A stretch of DNA of 64,000 nucleotides from Hydractinia symbiolongicarpus. Taxonomy: Eukaryota > Cnidaria > Hydrozoa > Anthoathecata > Hydractiniidae. The notes beneath the pieces are model-generated. The model was not told the origin of the DNA, searched no databases, and saw only the letters and a program-made list of their open reading frames with translations. Both the position numbers and the translations under genes were made by a program. The stretch is taken from positions 496,001-560,000 of the forward strand of contig NC_079886.1 of NCBI RefSeq assembly GCF_029227915.1, written 5' to 3'. The first letter of the stretch is position 1; every line of letters starts with the position of its first letter. Positions 14,001-25,067 of the stretch are shown in pieces.

Positions 14001-16558
14001 AAAGTGTACAAAGAAAGTACCCAGGGAGTAAACTCATTTCCCGAACGATTTTTTAAATTATTTTTTCACCACTAAAACGCAAGAGACTTGCAGTTTTCAA
14101 AAATGTTTTCATTTTTGATAAGACGCTGAATAAAAGAAGTTAAATCGCCGGCAAACGAAAACCCGCGATTTCCCGTAAATCCGGTACTCGGCCTGTATAG
14201 ACAAAAGTATACAAAGAAAGTACCCAGGGTGTAAACTCATTTCCCGAACGATTTTTTAAATTATTTTTTAACCACTAAAACGCATGAGACTTGTAGTTTT
14301 CAAAAATGTTTTCATTTTTGATGAGACGCTGAATAAAAGAAGTTTAATCGCCGGCAAACGAAAACCCGCGATATCCTGTAAATCCTGGACTTATCCTGTA
14401 TAGTCGAGTGTATAAAAGAAAGTACCCAAGGAGTAAACTCATTTCCCGAACGATTTTGTAAATTATTTTTTATTCAATAAAACGGATGAGGCTTGTAGTT
14501 TTCAAAAATATTTTCATTTTTGATGAGACGCTGAATAAAAGAATTTTAATTGCCGGCAAACGAAAACCCGCGATTTCCCGTAAATTCCGTACTCGGCCCG
14601 TATAGTCAAAAGTATACAAAGAAAGTACCCAGGGAGTAAACTCATTTCTTGAACGATTTTTTACATTATTTTTTCACCACTAAAACGCATGAGACTTGTA
14701 GTTTTCAAAAATGTTTTCATTTTTGATAAGACGCTGAATAAAAGAAGTTTAATGGCCGGCAAACGAAAACCCGCGATTTCCCGTAAATCCGGTACTCGGC
14801 CCGTATAGTCAAAAGTGTACAAAGAAAGTACCCAGGGAGTAAACTCATTTCCCGAACGATTTTTTAAATTATTTTTTCACCACTAAAACGCAAGAGACTT
14901 GTAGTTTTCAAAAATGTTTTCATTTTTGATGAGACGCTGAATAAAAGAAGTTTAATCGCCGGCAAACGAAAACCCGCGAGTTCCCGTAAATCCGGTACTC
15001 GGCCCGTATAGTCAAAAGTATACAAAGAAAGTACTCAAGGAGTAAACTCATTTCCCGAACGATTTTTTAAATTATTTTTTCACCACTAAAACGCAAGAGA
15101 CTTGTAGTTTTCAAAAATGTTTTCATTTTTGATAAGACGCTGAATAAAAGAAGTTTAATCGCCGGCAAACGAAAACCCGCGAGTTCACGTAAATCCGGTA
15201 CTCGGCCCGTATAGTCCGGTACTCGGCCCGATATCCTGTAAATCCCGGACTTATCCTGTATAGTCGAGTGTGTAAAAGAAAGTACCCAAGGAGTAAACTC
15301 ATTTCCCGAACGATTTTGTAAATTATTTTTTATTCACTAAAACGGATGAGGCTTGTAGTTTTCAAAAATATTTTCATTTTTGATGAGACGCTGAATAAAA
15401 AGAAGTTTAATTGCTGGCAAACGAAAACACGCGATTTCCCGTAAATTCCGTACTCGGCCCGTATAGTCAAAAGTATACAAAGAGAGTACTCAAGGAGTAA
15501 ACTCATTTCCCGAACGATTTTTTAAATTATTTTTTCACCACTAAAACGCATGAGACTTGTAGTTTTCAAAAATGTTTTCATTTTTGATGAGACGCTAAAT
15601 AAAAGAAGTTTAATCGCCGGCAAACAAAAACCCGCGATTTCCCGTAAATCCCGCACTCGGCCCGTATAGTCAAAAGTGTACAAAGAAAGTACCCAGGGAG
15701 TAAACTCATTTCTTGAACGATTTTTTACATTATTTTTTCACCACTAAAACGCATGAGACTTGTAGTTTTCAAAAATGTTTTCATTTTTGATAAGACGCTG
15801 AATAAAAGAAGTTAAATCGCCGGCAAACGAAAACCCGCAATTTCCCATAAATCCGGTACTCGGCCTGTATAGACAAAAGTATACAAAGAAAGTACCCAGG
15901 GTGTAAACTCATTTCCCGAACGATTTTTTAAATTATTTTTTCACCACTAAAACGCATGAGACTTGTAGTTTTCAAAAATGTTTTCATTTTTGATGAGACG
16001 CTGAATAAAAGAAGTTTAATCGCCGGCAAACGAAAACCCGCGATATCCTGTAAATCCCGGACTTATCCTGTATAGTCGAGTGTATAAAAGAAAGTACCCA
16101 AGGAGTAAACTCATTTCCCGAACGATTTTGTAAATTATTTTTTCACCACTAAAACGCATGAGACTTGTAGTTTCCAAAAATGTTTTCATTTTTGATGAGA
16201 CGCTAAATAAAAGAAGTTTAATCGCCGGCAAACAAAAACCCGCGATTTCCCGTAAATCCCGTACTCGGCCCGTATAGTCAAAAGTGTACAAAGAAAGTAC
16301 CCAGGGAGTAAACTCATTTCCCGAACGATTTTTTAAATTATTTTTTCACCACTAAAACGCATGAGACTTGTAGTTTTCAAAAATGTTTTTATTTTTCATG
16401 AGACGCTAAATAAAAGAAGTTTAATCGCCGGCAAACGAAAACCCGCGATTTCCAGTAAATTCCGTACTCGGCCCGTATAGTCAAAAGTATACAAAGAAAG
16501 TACCCAGGGAGTAAACTCATTTCCCGAACGATTTTTTAAATTATTTTTACACCACTAA
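8088..16558 (+). repeat. Array segment with AAGAG and GATAAGACG subtypes, 15- and 5-monomer offsets
   Basis: About forty monomers of mixed subtypes: GTAGATAAAA (8121, 9741, 11164), ACGCAAGAGACTTG, GATAAGACGCTGAATAAAAG, GGCCTGTATAGAC, and ACTTATCCTG paired with CGGATGAGGCTTG. The stretch 7910-8870 recurs at about 10953-11913 (offset 3,043, 15 monomers), shown by GTAGATAAAA and GTATACGAAG at 8729 and 11772. About 13083-13613 recurs at 14097-14627 (offset 1,014, five monomers). The segment contains the abnormal 251-bp unit near 15.2 kb. No gene is present. Confidence 0.85.
15091..15341 (+). repeat. Abnormal 251-bp monomer with out-of-register junction
   Basis: The interval between successive ACG phase markers here is 251 bp, 48 bp longer than normal. 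Inside it a 16-bp stretch, TCCGGTACTCGGCCCG, occurs at 15194-15209 and again at 15215-15230. The second copy is joined directly to ATATCCTGTAAATCC, which in other monomers follows AAACCCGCG. The join sits at a shared CCCG, so it looks like a short-homology, out-of-register recombination between the GC-rich cores of two subtypes. It is the clearest break of register in the window. Confidence 0.85.
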
Positions 16559-16559
16559 A

Positions 16560-16734
16560 ACGGGAACTTTTGATGAGACGCTAAATAAAAGAAGTTTAAT
16601 CGCCGGCAAACGAAAACCTGCGATTTCCCGTAAATCCCGGACTCGGCCCGCAGAGTCAAAAGTATACAAAGAAAGTACCCAGGGAGTAAATTCATTTCCC
16701 GAACGATTTTTTAAATTATTTTTTCACCACTAAA
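16560..16734 (+). repeat. Truncated 175-bp monomer (28-bp internal deletion)
   Basis: The monomer starts ACGGGAACTTTTGATGAG, where its close relative at 19373 has the full segment from ACGCATGAG through TTTTCACTTTTGATGAG. The missing 28 bp remove the left arm and loop of the inverted repeat. The distance to the next marker at 16735 is 175 bp, confirming the loss. The rest of the monomer is normal. Confidence 0.85.
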
Positions 16735-16874
16735 ACGCATGAGACTTGTAGTTTTCAAAATTATTTTCATTTTTGATGAGACGCGGAATAAAAGAAGTTT
16801 AATCGCCGGCAAACGAAAACCCGCGCTTTCCCATAAATCCCGGACTCGGCCCGCAGAGTCAAAAGTATACAAAG
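16735..16874 (+). repeat. CGCAGAGTC-subtype satellite segment
   Basis: The short stretch between the truncated monomer and the 6-monomer duplication. It carries GACGCGGAATAAAAG and GACTCGGCCCGCAGAGTC, a subtype that reappears at about 19.5, 21.3, 23.1, 28.2, 37.7 and 39.4 kb. No other feature is seen. Confidence 0.8.
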
Positions 16875-18982
16875 AAAGTACCCAGGGTGTAAACTCATTT
16901 CCCGAACGATTTTTTAAATTATTTTTTCACCACTAAAACGCATGAGACTTGTAGTTTTCAAAAATGTTTTCATTTTTGATGAGACGCTGAATAAAAGAAG
17001 TTTAATCGCCGGCAAACGAAAACCCGCGATATCCTGTAAATCCCGGACTTATCCTGTATAGTCGAGTGTATAAAAGAAAGTACCCAAGAAGTAAACTCAT
17101 TTCCCGAACGATTTTGTAAATTATTTTTTATTCACTAAAACGGATGAGGCTTGTAGTTTTTAAAAATATTTTCATTTTTGATGAGACGCTGAATAAAAGA
17201 AGTTTAATTGCCGGCAAACGAAAACCCGCGATTTCCCGTAAATTCCGTACTCGGCCCGTATAGTCAAAAGTATACAAAGAAAGTACTCAAGGAGTAAACT
17301 CATTTCCCAAACGATTTTTTAAATTATTTTTTCACCACTAAAACGCATGAGACTTGTAGTTTCCAAAAATGTTTTCATTTTTGATGAGACGCTAAATAAA
17401 AGAAGTTTAATCGCCGGCAAACAAAAACCCGCGATTTCCCGTAAATCCCGTACTCGGCCCGTATAGTCAAAAGTGTACAAAGAAAGTACCCAGGGAGTAA
17501 ACTCATTTCTTGAACGATTTTTTACATTATTTTTTCACCACTAAAACGCATGAGACTTGTAGTTTTCAAAAATGTTTTCATTTTTGATAAGACGCTGAAT
17601 AAAAGAAGTTTAATCGCCGGCAAACGAAAACCCGCGATTTCCCGTAAATCCGGTACTCGGCCCGTATAGTCAAAAGTGTACAAAGAAAGTACCCTGTGAG
17701 TAAACTCATTTCCCGAACGATTTTTTAAATTATTTTTTCACCACTAAAACGCATGAGACTTGTAGTTTTCAAAAATGTTTTAATTTTTGATGAGACGCTA
17801 AATAAAAGAAGTTTAATCGCCGGCAAACGAATACCCGCGATTTCCCGTAAATCCCGTACTCGGCCCGTATAGTCGAATGTATAAAAAAAAAGTACCCAGG
17901 GAGTAAACTCATTTCCCGAACGATTTTTTACATTATTTTTTCACCACTAAAACGCATGAGACTTGTAGTTTTCAAAAATGTTTTCATTTTTGATAAGACG
18001 CTGAATAAAAGAAGTTAAATCGCCGGCAAACGAAAACCCGCGATTTCCCGTAAATCCGGTACTCGGCCTGTATAGACAAAAGTATACAAAGAAAGTACCC
18101 AGGGTGTAAACTCATTTCCCGAACGATTTTTTAAATTATTTTTTCACCACTAATACGCATGAGACTTGTAGTTTTCAAAAATGTTTTCATTTTTGATGAG
18201 ACGCTGAATAAAAGAAGTTTAATCGCCGGCAAACGAAAACCCGCGATATCCTGTAAATCCCGGACTTATCCTGTATAGTCGAGTGTATAAAAGAAAGTAC
18301 CCAAGGAGTAAACTCATTTCCCGAACGATTTTGTAAATTATTTTTTATTCACTAAAACGGATGAGGCTTGTAGTTTTCAAAAATATTTTCATTTTTGATG
18401 AGACGCTGAATAAAAGAAGTTTAATTGCCGGCAAACGAAAACCCGCGATTTCCCGTAAATTCCGTACTCGGCCCGTATAGTCAAAAGTATACAAAGAAAG
18501 TACTCAAGGAGTAAACTCATTTCCCAAACGATTTTTTAAATTATTTTTTCACCACTAAAACGCATGAGACTTGTAGTTTCCAAAAATGTTTTCATTTTTG
18601 ATGAGACGCTAAATAAAAGAAGTTTAATCGCCGGCAAACAAAAACCCGCGATTTCCCGTAAATCCCGTACTCGGCCCGCATAGTCAAAAGTGTACAAAGA
18701 AAGTACCCAGGGAGTAAACTCATTTCTTGAACGATTTTTTACATTATTTTTTCACCACTAAAACGCATGAGACTTGTAGTTTTCAAAAATGTTTTCATTT
18801 TTGATAAGACGCTGAATAAAAGAAGTTTAATCGCCGGCAAACGAAAACCCGCGATTTCCCGTAAATCCGGTACTCGGCCCGTATAGTCAAAAGTGTACAA
18901 AGAAAGTACCCTGTGAGTAAACTCATTTCCCGAACGATTTTTTAAATTATTTTTTCACCACTTAAACGCATGAGACTTGTAG
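16875..18982 (+). repeat. 6-monomer tandem duplication (1,217-bp offset)
   Basis: About 16875-17765 matches 18092-18982 at an offset of 1,217 bp. Markers are AGGGTGTAAAC at 16884 and 18101, CGATATCCTG followed by GACTTATCCTG, TTCTTGAACG, and TACCCTGTGAG. The copies diverge on the right where one reads GTAGTTTTC and the other GTAGTTTCC. The second copy is incomplete. All sequence is satellite. Confidence 0.8.
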
Positions 18983-19878
18983 TTTCCAAAAATGTTTTCA
19001 TTTTTGATGAGACGCTAAATAAAAGAAGTTTAATCGCCGGCAAACAAAAACCCGCGATTTCCCGTAAATCCCGTACTCGGCCCGTATAGTCAAAAGTGTA
19101 CAAAGAAAGTACCCAGGGAGTAAACTCATTTCCCGAACGATTTTTTAAATTATTTTTTCACCACTAAAACGCACGAGACTTGTAGTTTTCAAAAATGTTT
19201 TTATTTTTCATGAGACGCTAAATAAAAGAAGTTTAATCGCCGGCAAACGAAAACCCGCGATTTCCCGTAAATTCCGTACTCGGCCCGTATAGTCAAAAGT
19301 ATACAAAGAAAGTACCCAGGGAGTAAACTCATTTCCCGAACGATTTTTTAAATTATTTTTACACCACTAAAACGCATGAGACTTGTAGTTTTTAAAAATG
19401 TTTTCACTTTTGATGAGACGCTAAATAAAAGAAGTTTAATCGCCGGCAAACGAAAACCTGCGATTTCCCGTAAATCCCGGACTCGGCCCGCAGAGTCAAA
19501 AGTATACAAAGAAAGTACCCAGGGAGTAAATTCATTTCCCGAACGATTTTTTAAATTATTTTTTCACCACTAAAACGCATGAGACTTGTAGTTTTCAAAA
19601 ATATTTTCATTTTTGATGAGACGCGGAATAAAAGAAGTTTAAAAGCCGGCAAACGAAAACCCGGGCTTTCCCATAAATCCCGGACTCGGCCCGCAGAGTC
19701 AAAAGTATACAAAGAAAGTACCCAGGGAGTAAATTCATTTCCCGAACGATTTTTTAAATTATTTTTTCACCACTAAAACGCATGAGACTTGTAGTTTTCA
19801 AAAATATTTTCATTTTTGATGAGACGCGGAATAAAAGAAGTTTAATCGCCGGCAAACGAAAACCCGCGCTTTCCCGTA
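18983..19878 (+). repeat. Satellite segment with CACTTTTGATG and CGCAGAGTC subtypes
   Basis: Four to five monomers including TTTTTACACCAC, TTTTCACTTTTGATG at about 19401, two CGCAGAGTC monomers and GACGCGGAATAAAAG. About 19250-19910 recurs at 22901-23561 (offset 3,651, 18 monomers) and again near 28 kb (a further 5,069 bp), so this short series has been copied as a unit to three places. Confidence 0.8.
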
Positions 19879-20637
19879 AATCCCGTACTCGGCCCGTATA
19901 GTCAAAAGTATACAAAAAAAGTACCCAGGGAGTAAACTGATTTCCCGACTGATTTTTTAAATTATTTTTTCACCACTAAAACGGACGAGACTTGTAGTTT
20001 TCAAAAATATTTTCATTTTTGATGAGACGCTGAATAAAAGAAGTTTAATCGCCGGCAAACGAAAACCCGCGATTTCCTGTAAATCCCGGGCTTGGCCCCT
20101 ATAGTCGAATGTATACAAAGAAAGTACCTTGTGGGTAAACTCATTTTCAGAACGATTTTTCAAATTATTTTTTCACCACTAAAACGCATGACACTTGTAG
20201 TTTTCAAAAATGTTTTCATTTTTGATGAGACGCGGAATAAAAGAAGTTTAATCGCCGGCAAACGAAAACCCGCGATATCCTGTAAATCCCGTACTCGGCC
20301 CGTATAGTCAAAAGTATACAAAAAAAGTACCCAGGGAGTAAACTGATTTGCCGACTGATTTTTTAAATTATTTTTTCACCACTAAAACGGACGAGACTTG
20401 TAGTTTTCAAAAATGTTTTCATTTTTGATGAGACGCTGAATAAAAGAAGTTTAATCGCCGGCAAACGAAAACCCGCGATTTCCTGTAAATCCCGGGCTTG
20501 GCCCCTATAGTCGAATGTATACAAAGAAAGTACCTTGTGGGTAAACTCATTTTCAGAACGATTTTTCAAATTATTTTTTCACCACTAAAACGCATGACAC
20601 TTGTAGTTTTCAAAAATGTTTTCATTTTTGATAAGAC
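19879..20637 (+). repeat. Dimer (2-monomer) tandem duplication, 406-bp offset
   Basis: About 19879-20231 matches 20285-20637 at 406 bp. It joins a GACTGATTTTTT and ACGGACGAG monomer to the CTTGGCCCCTATAG and TACCTTGTGGG monomer. This pair is the left-most occurrence of the CTTGGCCCC subtype, which then recurs to 62.5 kb. The copies differ in TTTGCCGACTG against TTTCCCGACTG and in the right-hand edge (GACGCGG against GACGCTG). Confidence 0.85.
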
Positions 20638-22900
20638 GCTGAATAAAAGAAGTTTAATCGCCGGCAAACGAAAACCCGCGATTTCCCGTAAATCCGGTAC
20701 TCGGCCCGTATAGTCAAGAGTATACAAAGAAAGTACTCAAGGAGTAAACTCATTTCCCGAACGATTTTTTAAATTATTTTTTCACCACTAAAACGCATGA
20801 GACTTGTAGTTTTCAAAAATATTTTCATTTTTGATGAGACGCTGAATAAAAGAAGTTTAATCGCCGGCAAAGGAAAACCCGCGATATCCTGTAAATCCCG
20901 GACTTATCCTGTATAGTCGAGTGTATAAAAGAAAGTACCCAAGGAGTAAACTCATTTCCCGAACGATTTTGTAAATTATTTTTCACCACTAAAACGCATG
21001 AGACTTGTAGTTTCCAAAAATGTTTTCATTTTTGATGAGACGCTAAATAAAAGAAGTTTAATCGCCGGCAAACAAAAACCCGCGATTTCCCGTAAATTCC
21101 GTACTCGGCCCGTATAGTCAAAAGTATACAAAGAAAGTACCCAGGGAGTAAACTCATTTCCCGAACGATTTTTTAAATTATTTTTACACCACTAAAACGC
21201 ATGAGACTTGTAGTTTTCAAAAATGTTTTCACTTTTGATGAGACGCTAAATAAAAGAAGTTTAATCGCCGGCAAACGAAAACCTGCGATTTCCCGTAAAT
21301 CCCGGACTCGGCCCGCAGAGTCAAAAGTATACAAAGAAAGTACTCAAGGAGTAAACTCATTTCCCAAACGATTTTTTAAATTATTTTTTCACCACTAAAA
21401 CGCATGAGACTTGTAGTTTCCAAAAATGTTTTCATTTTTGATGAGACGCTAAATAAAAGAAGTTTAATCGCCGGCAAACAAAAACCCGCGATTTCCCGTA
21501 AATCCCGTACTCGGCCCGTATAGTCAAAAGTGTACAAAGAAAGTACCCAGGGAGTAAACTCATTTCTTGAACGATTTTTTACATTATTTTTTCACCACTA
21601 AAACGCATGAGACTTGTAGTTTTCAAAAATGTTTTCATTTTTGATAAGACGCTGAATAAAAGAAGTTTAATCGCCGGCAAACGAAAACCCGCGATTTCCC
21701 GTAAATCCGGTACTCGGCCCGTATAGTCAAAAGTGTACAAAGAAAGTACCCAGGGAGTAAACTCATTTCCCGAACGATTTTTTAAATTATTTTTTCACCA
21801 CTAAAACGCAAGAGACTTGTAGTTTTCAAAAATGTTTTCATTTTTGATAAGACGCTGAATAAAAGAAGTTTAATCGCCGGGAAACGAAAACCCGCGAGTT
21901 CCCGTAAATCCGGTACTCGGCCCGTATAGTCAAAAGTATACAAAGAAAGTACTCAAGGAGTAAACTCATTTCCCGAACGATTTTTTAAATTATTTTTTCA
22001 CCACTAAAACGCATGAGACTTGTAGTTTTCAAAAATGTTTTCATTTTTGATGAGACGCTAAATAAAAGAAGTTTAATCGCCGGCAAACGAAAACCCGCGA
22101 TTTCCCGTAAATCCCGTACTCGGCCCGTATATTCGAATGTATATAAAAAAAGTACCCAGGGAGTAAACTCATTTCCCGAACGATTTTTTACATTATTTTT
22201 TCACCACTAAAACGCATGAGACTTGTAGTTTTCAAAAATGTTTTCATTTTTGATAAGACGCTGAATAAAAGAAGTTAAGTCGCCGGCAAACGAAAACCCG
22301 CGATTTCCCGTAAATCCGGTACTCGGCCTGTATAGACAAAAGTATACAAACAAAGTACCCAGGGTGTAAACTCATTTCCCGAACGATTTTTTAAATTATT
22401 TTTTCACCACTAAAACGCATGAGACTTGTAGTTTTCAAAAATGTTTTTATTTTTGATGAGACGCTAAATAAAAGAAGTTTAATCGCCGGCAAACGAAAAC
22501 CCGCGATATCCTGTAAATCCCGGACTTAGCCTGTATAGTCGAGTGTATAAAAGAAAGTAACCAAGGAGTAAACTCATTTCCCGAACGATTTTGTAAATTA
22601 TTTTTTATTCACTAAAACGGATGAGGCTTGTAGTTTTCAAAAATATTTTCATTTTTGATGAGACGCTGAATAAAAGAAGTTTAATTGCCGGCAAACGAAA
22701 ACCCGCGATTTCCCGTAAATTCCGTACTCGGCCCGTATAGTCAAAAGTATACAAAGAAAGTACTCAAGGAGTAAACTCATTTCCCGAACGATTTTTTAAA
22801 TTATTTTTTCACCACTAAAACGCATGAGACTTGTAGTTTCCAAAAATGTTATCATTTTTGATGGGACGCTAAATAAAAGAAGTTTAATCGCCGGCAAACG
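20638..22900 (+). repeat. Satellite segment of mixed left- and centre-zone subtypes
   Basis: About eleven monomers mixing the older left-zone types (ACTTATCCTG at about 20.9 and 22.5 kb, TTCTTGAACG, GGCCTGTATAGAC, ACGCAAGAG) with the CGCAGAGTC type at 21.3 kb. A GATATTCGAATG variant lies near 22.13 kb. I see nothing but satellite here. Confidence 0.85.
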
Positions 22901-25067
22901 AAAACCCGCGATTTCCCGTAAATTCCGTACTCGGCCCGTATAGTCAAAAGTATACAAAGAAAGTACCCAGGTAGTAAACTCATTTCCCGAACGATTTTTT
23001 AAATTATTTTTACACCACTAAAACGCATGAGACTTGTAGTTTTCAAAAATGTTTTCACTTTTGATGAGACGCTAAATAAAAGAAGTTTAATCGCCGGCAA
23101 ACGAAAACCTGCGATTTCCCGTAAATCCCGGACTCGGCCCGCAGAGTCAAAAGTATACAAAGAAAGTACCCAGGGAGTAAATTCATTTCCCGAACGATTT
23201 TTTAAATTATTTTTTCACCACTAAAACGCATGAGACTTGTAGTTTTCAAAAATATTTTCATTTTTGATGAGACGCGGAATAAAAGAAGTTTAATCGCCGG
23301 CAAACGAAAACCCGGGCTTTCCCATAAATCCCGGACTCGGCCCGCAGAGTCAAAAGTATACAAAGAAAGTACCCAGGGAGTAAATTCATTTCCCGAACGA
23401 TTTTTTAAATTATTTTTTCACCACTAAAACGCATGAGACTTGTAGTTTTCAAAAATATTTTCATTTTTGATGAGACGCGGAATAAAAGAAGTTTAATCGC
23501 CGGCAAACGAAAACCCGCGCTTTCCCGTAAATCCCGTACTCGGCCCGTATAGTCAAAAGTATACAAAAAAGTACCCTGTGAGTAAACTGATTTCCCGACT
23601 GATTTTTTAAATTATTTTTTCACCACTAAAACGGACGAGACTTGTAGTTTTCAAAAATGTTTTCATTTTTGATGAGACGCTGAATAAAAGAAGTTTAATC
23701 GCCGGCAAACGAAAACCCGCGATTTCCTGTAAATCCCGGGCTTGGCCCCTATAGTCGAATGTATACAAAGAAAGTACCTTGTGGGTAAACTCATTTTCAG
23801 AACGATTTTTCAAATTATTTTTTCACCACTAAAACGCATGACACTTGTAGTTTTCAAAAATGTTTTCATTTTTGATAAGACGCTGAATAAAAGAAGTTTA
23901 ATCGCCGGCAAACGAAAACCCGCGATTTCCCGTAAATCCGGTACTCGGCCCGTATAGTCAAGAGTATACAAAGAAAGTACTCAAGGAGTAAACTCATTTC
24001 CCGAACGATTTTTTAAATTATTTTTTCACCACTAAAACGCATGAGACTTGTAGTTTTCAAAAATATTTTCATTTTTGATGAGACGCTGAATAAAAGAAGT
24101 TTAATCGCCGGCAAACGAAAACCCGCGATTTCCTGTAAATCCCGTACTCGGCCCGTATAGTCAAAAGTATACAAAGAAAGTACCCAGGGAATAAACTCAT
24201 TTCCCGAACGATTTTTTAAATTATTTTTTCACCACTAAAACGCATGAGACTTGTAGTTTTCAAAAATATTTTCATTTTTGATGAGACGCGGAATAAAAGA
24301 AGTTTAATCGCCGGCAAACGAAAACCCGCGCTTTCCCGTAAATCCCGTACTCGGCCCGTATAGTCAAAAGTATACAAAAAAATACCCAGGGAGTAAACTG
24401 ATTTCCCGACTGATTTTTTAAATTATTTTTTCACCACTAAAACGGACGAGACTTGTAGTTTTCAAAAATGTTTTCATTTTTGATGAGACGCTGAATAAAA
24501 GAAGTTTAATCGCCGGCAAACGAAAACCCGCGATTTCCTGTAAATCCCGGGCTTGGCCCCTATAGTCGAATGTATACAAAGAAAGTACCTTGTAGGTAAA
24601 CTCATTTTCAGAACGATTTTTCAAATTATTTTTTCACCACTAAAACGCATGACACTTGTAGTTTTCAAAAATGTTTTCATTTTTGATAAGACGCTGAATA
24701 AAAGAAGTTTAATCGCCGGCAAACGAAAACCCGCGATTTCCCGTAAATCCGGTACTCGGCCCGTATAGTCAAGAGTATACAAAGAAAGTACTCAAGGAGT
24801 AAACTCATTTCCCGAACGATTTTTTAAATTATTTTTTCACCACTAAAACGCATGAGACTTGTAGTTTTTAAAAATATTTTCATTTTTGATGAGACGCTGA
24901 ATAAAAGAAGTTTAATCGCCGGCAAACGAAAACCCGCGATTTCCTGTAAATCCCGTACTCGGCCCGTATAGTCAAAAGTATACAAAGAAAGTACCCAGGG
25001 AATAAACTCATTTCCCGAACGATTTTTTAAATTATTTTTTCACCACTAAAACGCATGAGACTTGTAG
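22901..25067 (+). repeat. Higher-order block with internal 4-monomer duplication (811 bp)
   Basis: About 23390-24256 is repeated at 24201-25067 with an 811-bp offset (four monomers: GACGCGGAAT, GACTGATTTT with ACGGACGAG, TACCTTGTGGG with ATGACACTTG, and CAAGAGTATAC with ACTCAAGGAG). The same series occurs once, without the extra four monomers, at about 28.0-29.3 kb (offset about 5,069 before the duplication and about 4,258 after it). The 28-kb copy therefore shows the likely unduplicated arrangement. Confidence 0.8.

Noticed and set aside
15191-15250. Target-site duplication of a mobile element
   Set aside because: The 16-bp direct repeats are ordinary monomer sequence only 21 bp apart with no element between them.
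16560-16734. Transposon insertion or excision site at the odd-length monomer
   Set aside because: The sequence is a plain 28-bp loss; no inserted DNA or flanking target duplication is present.
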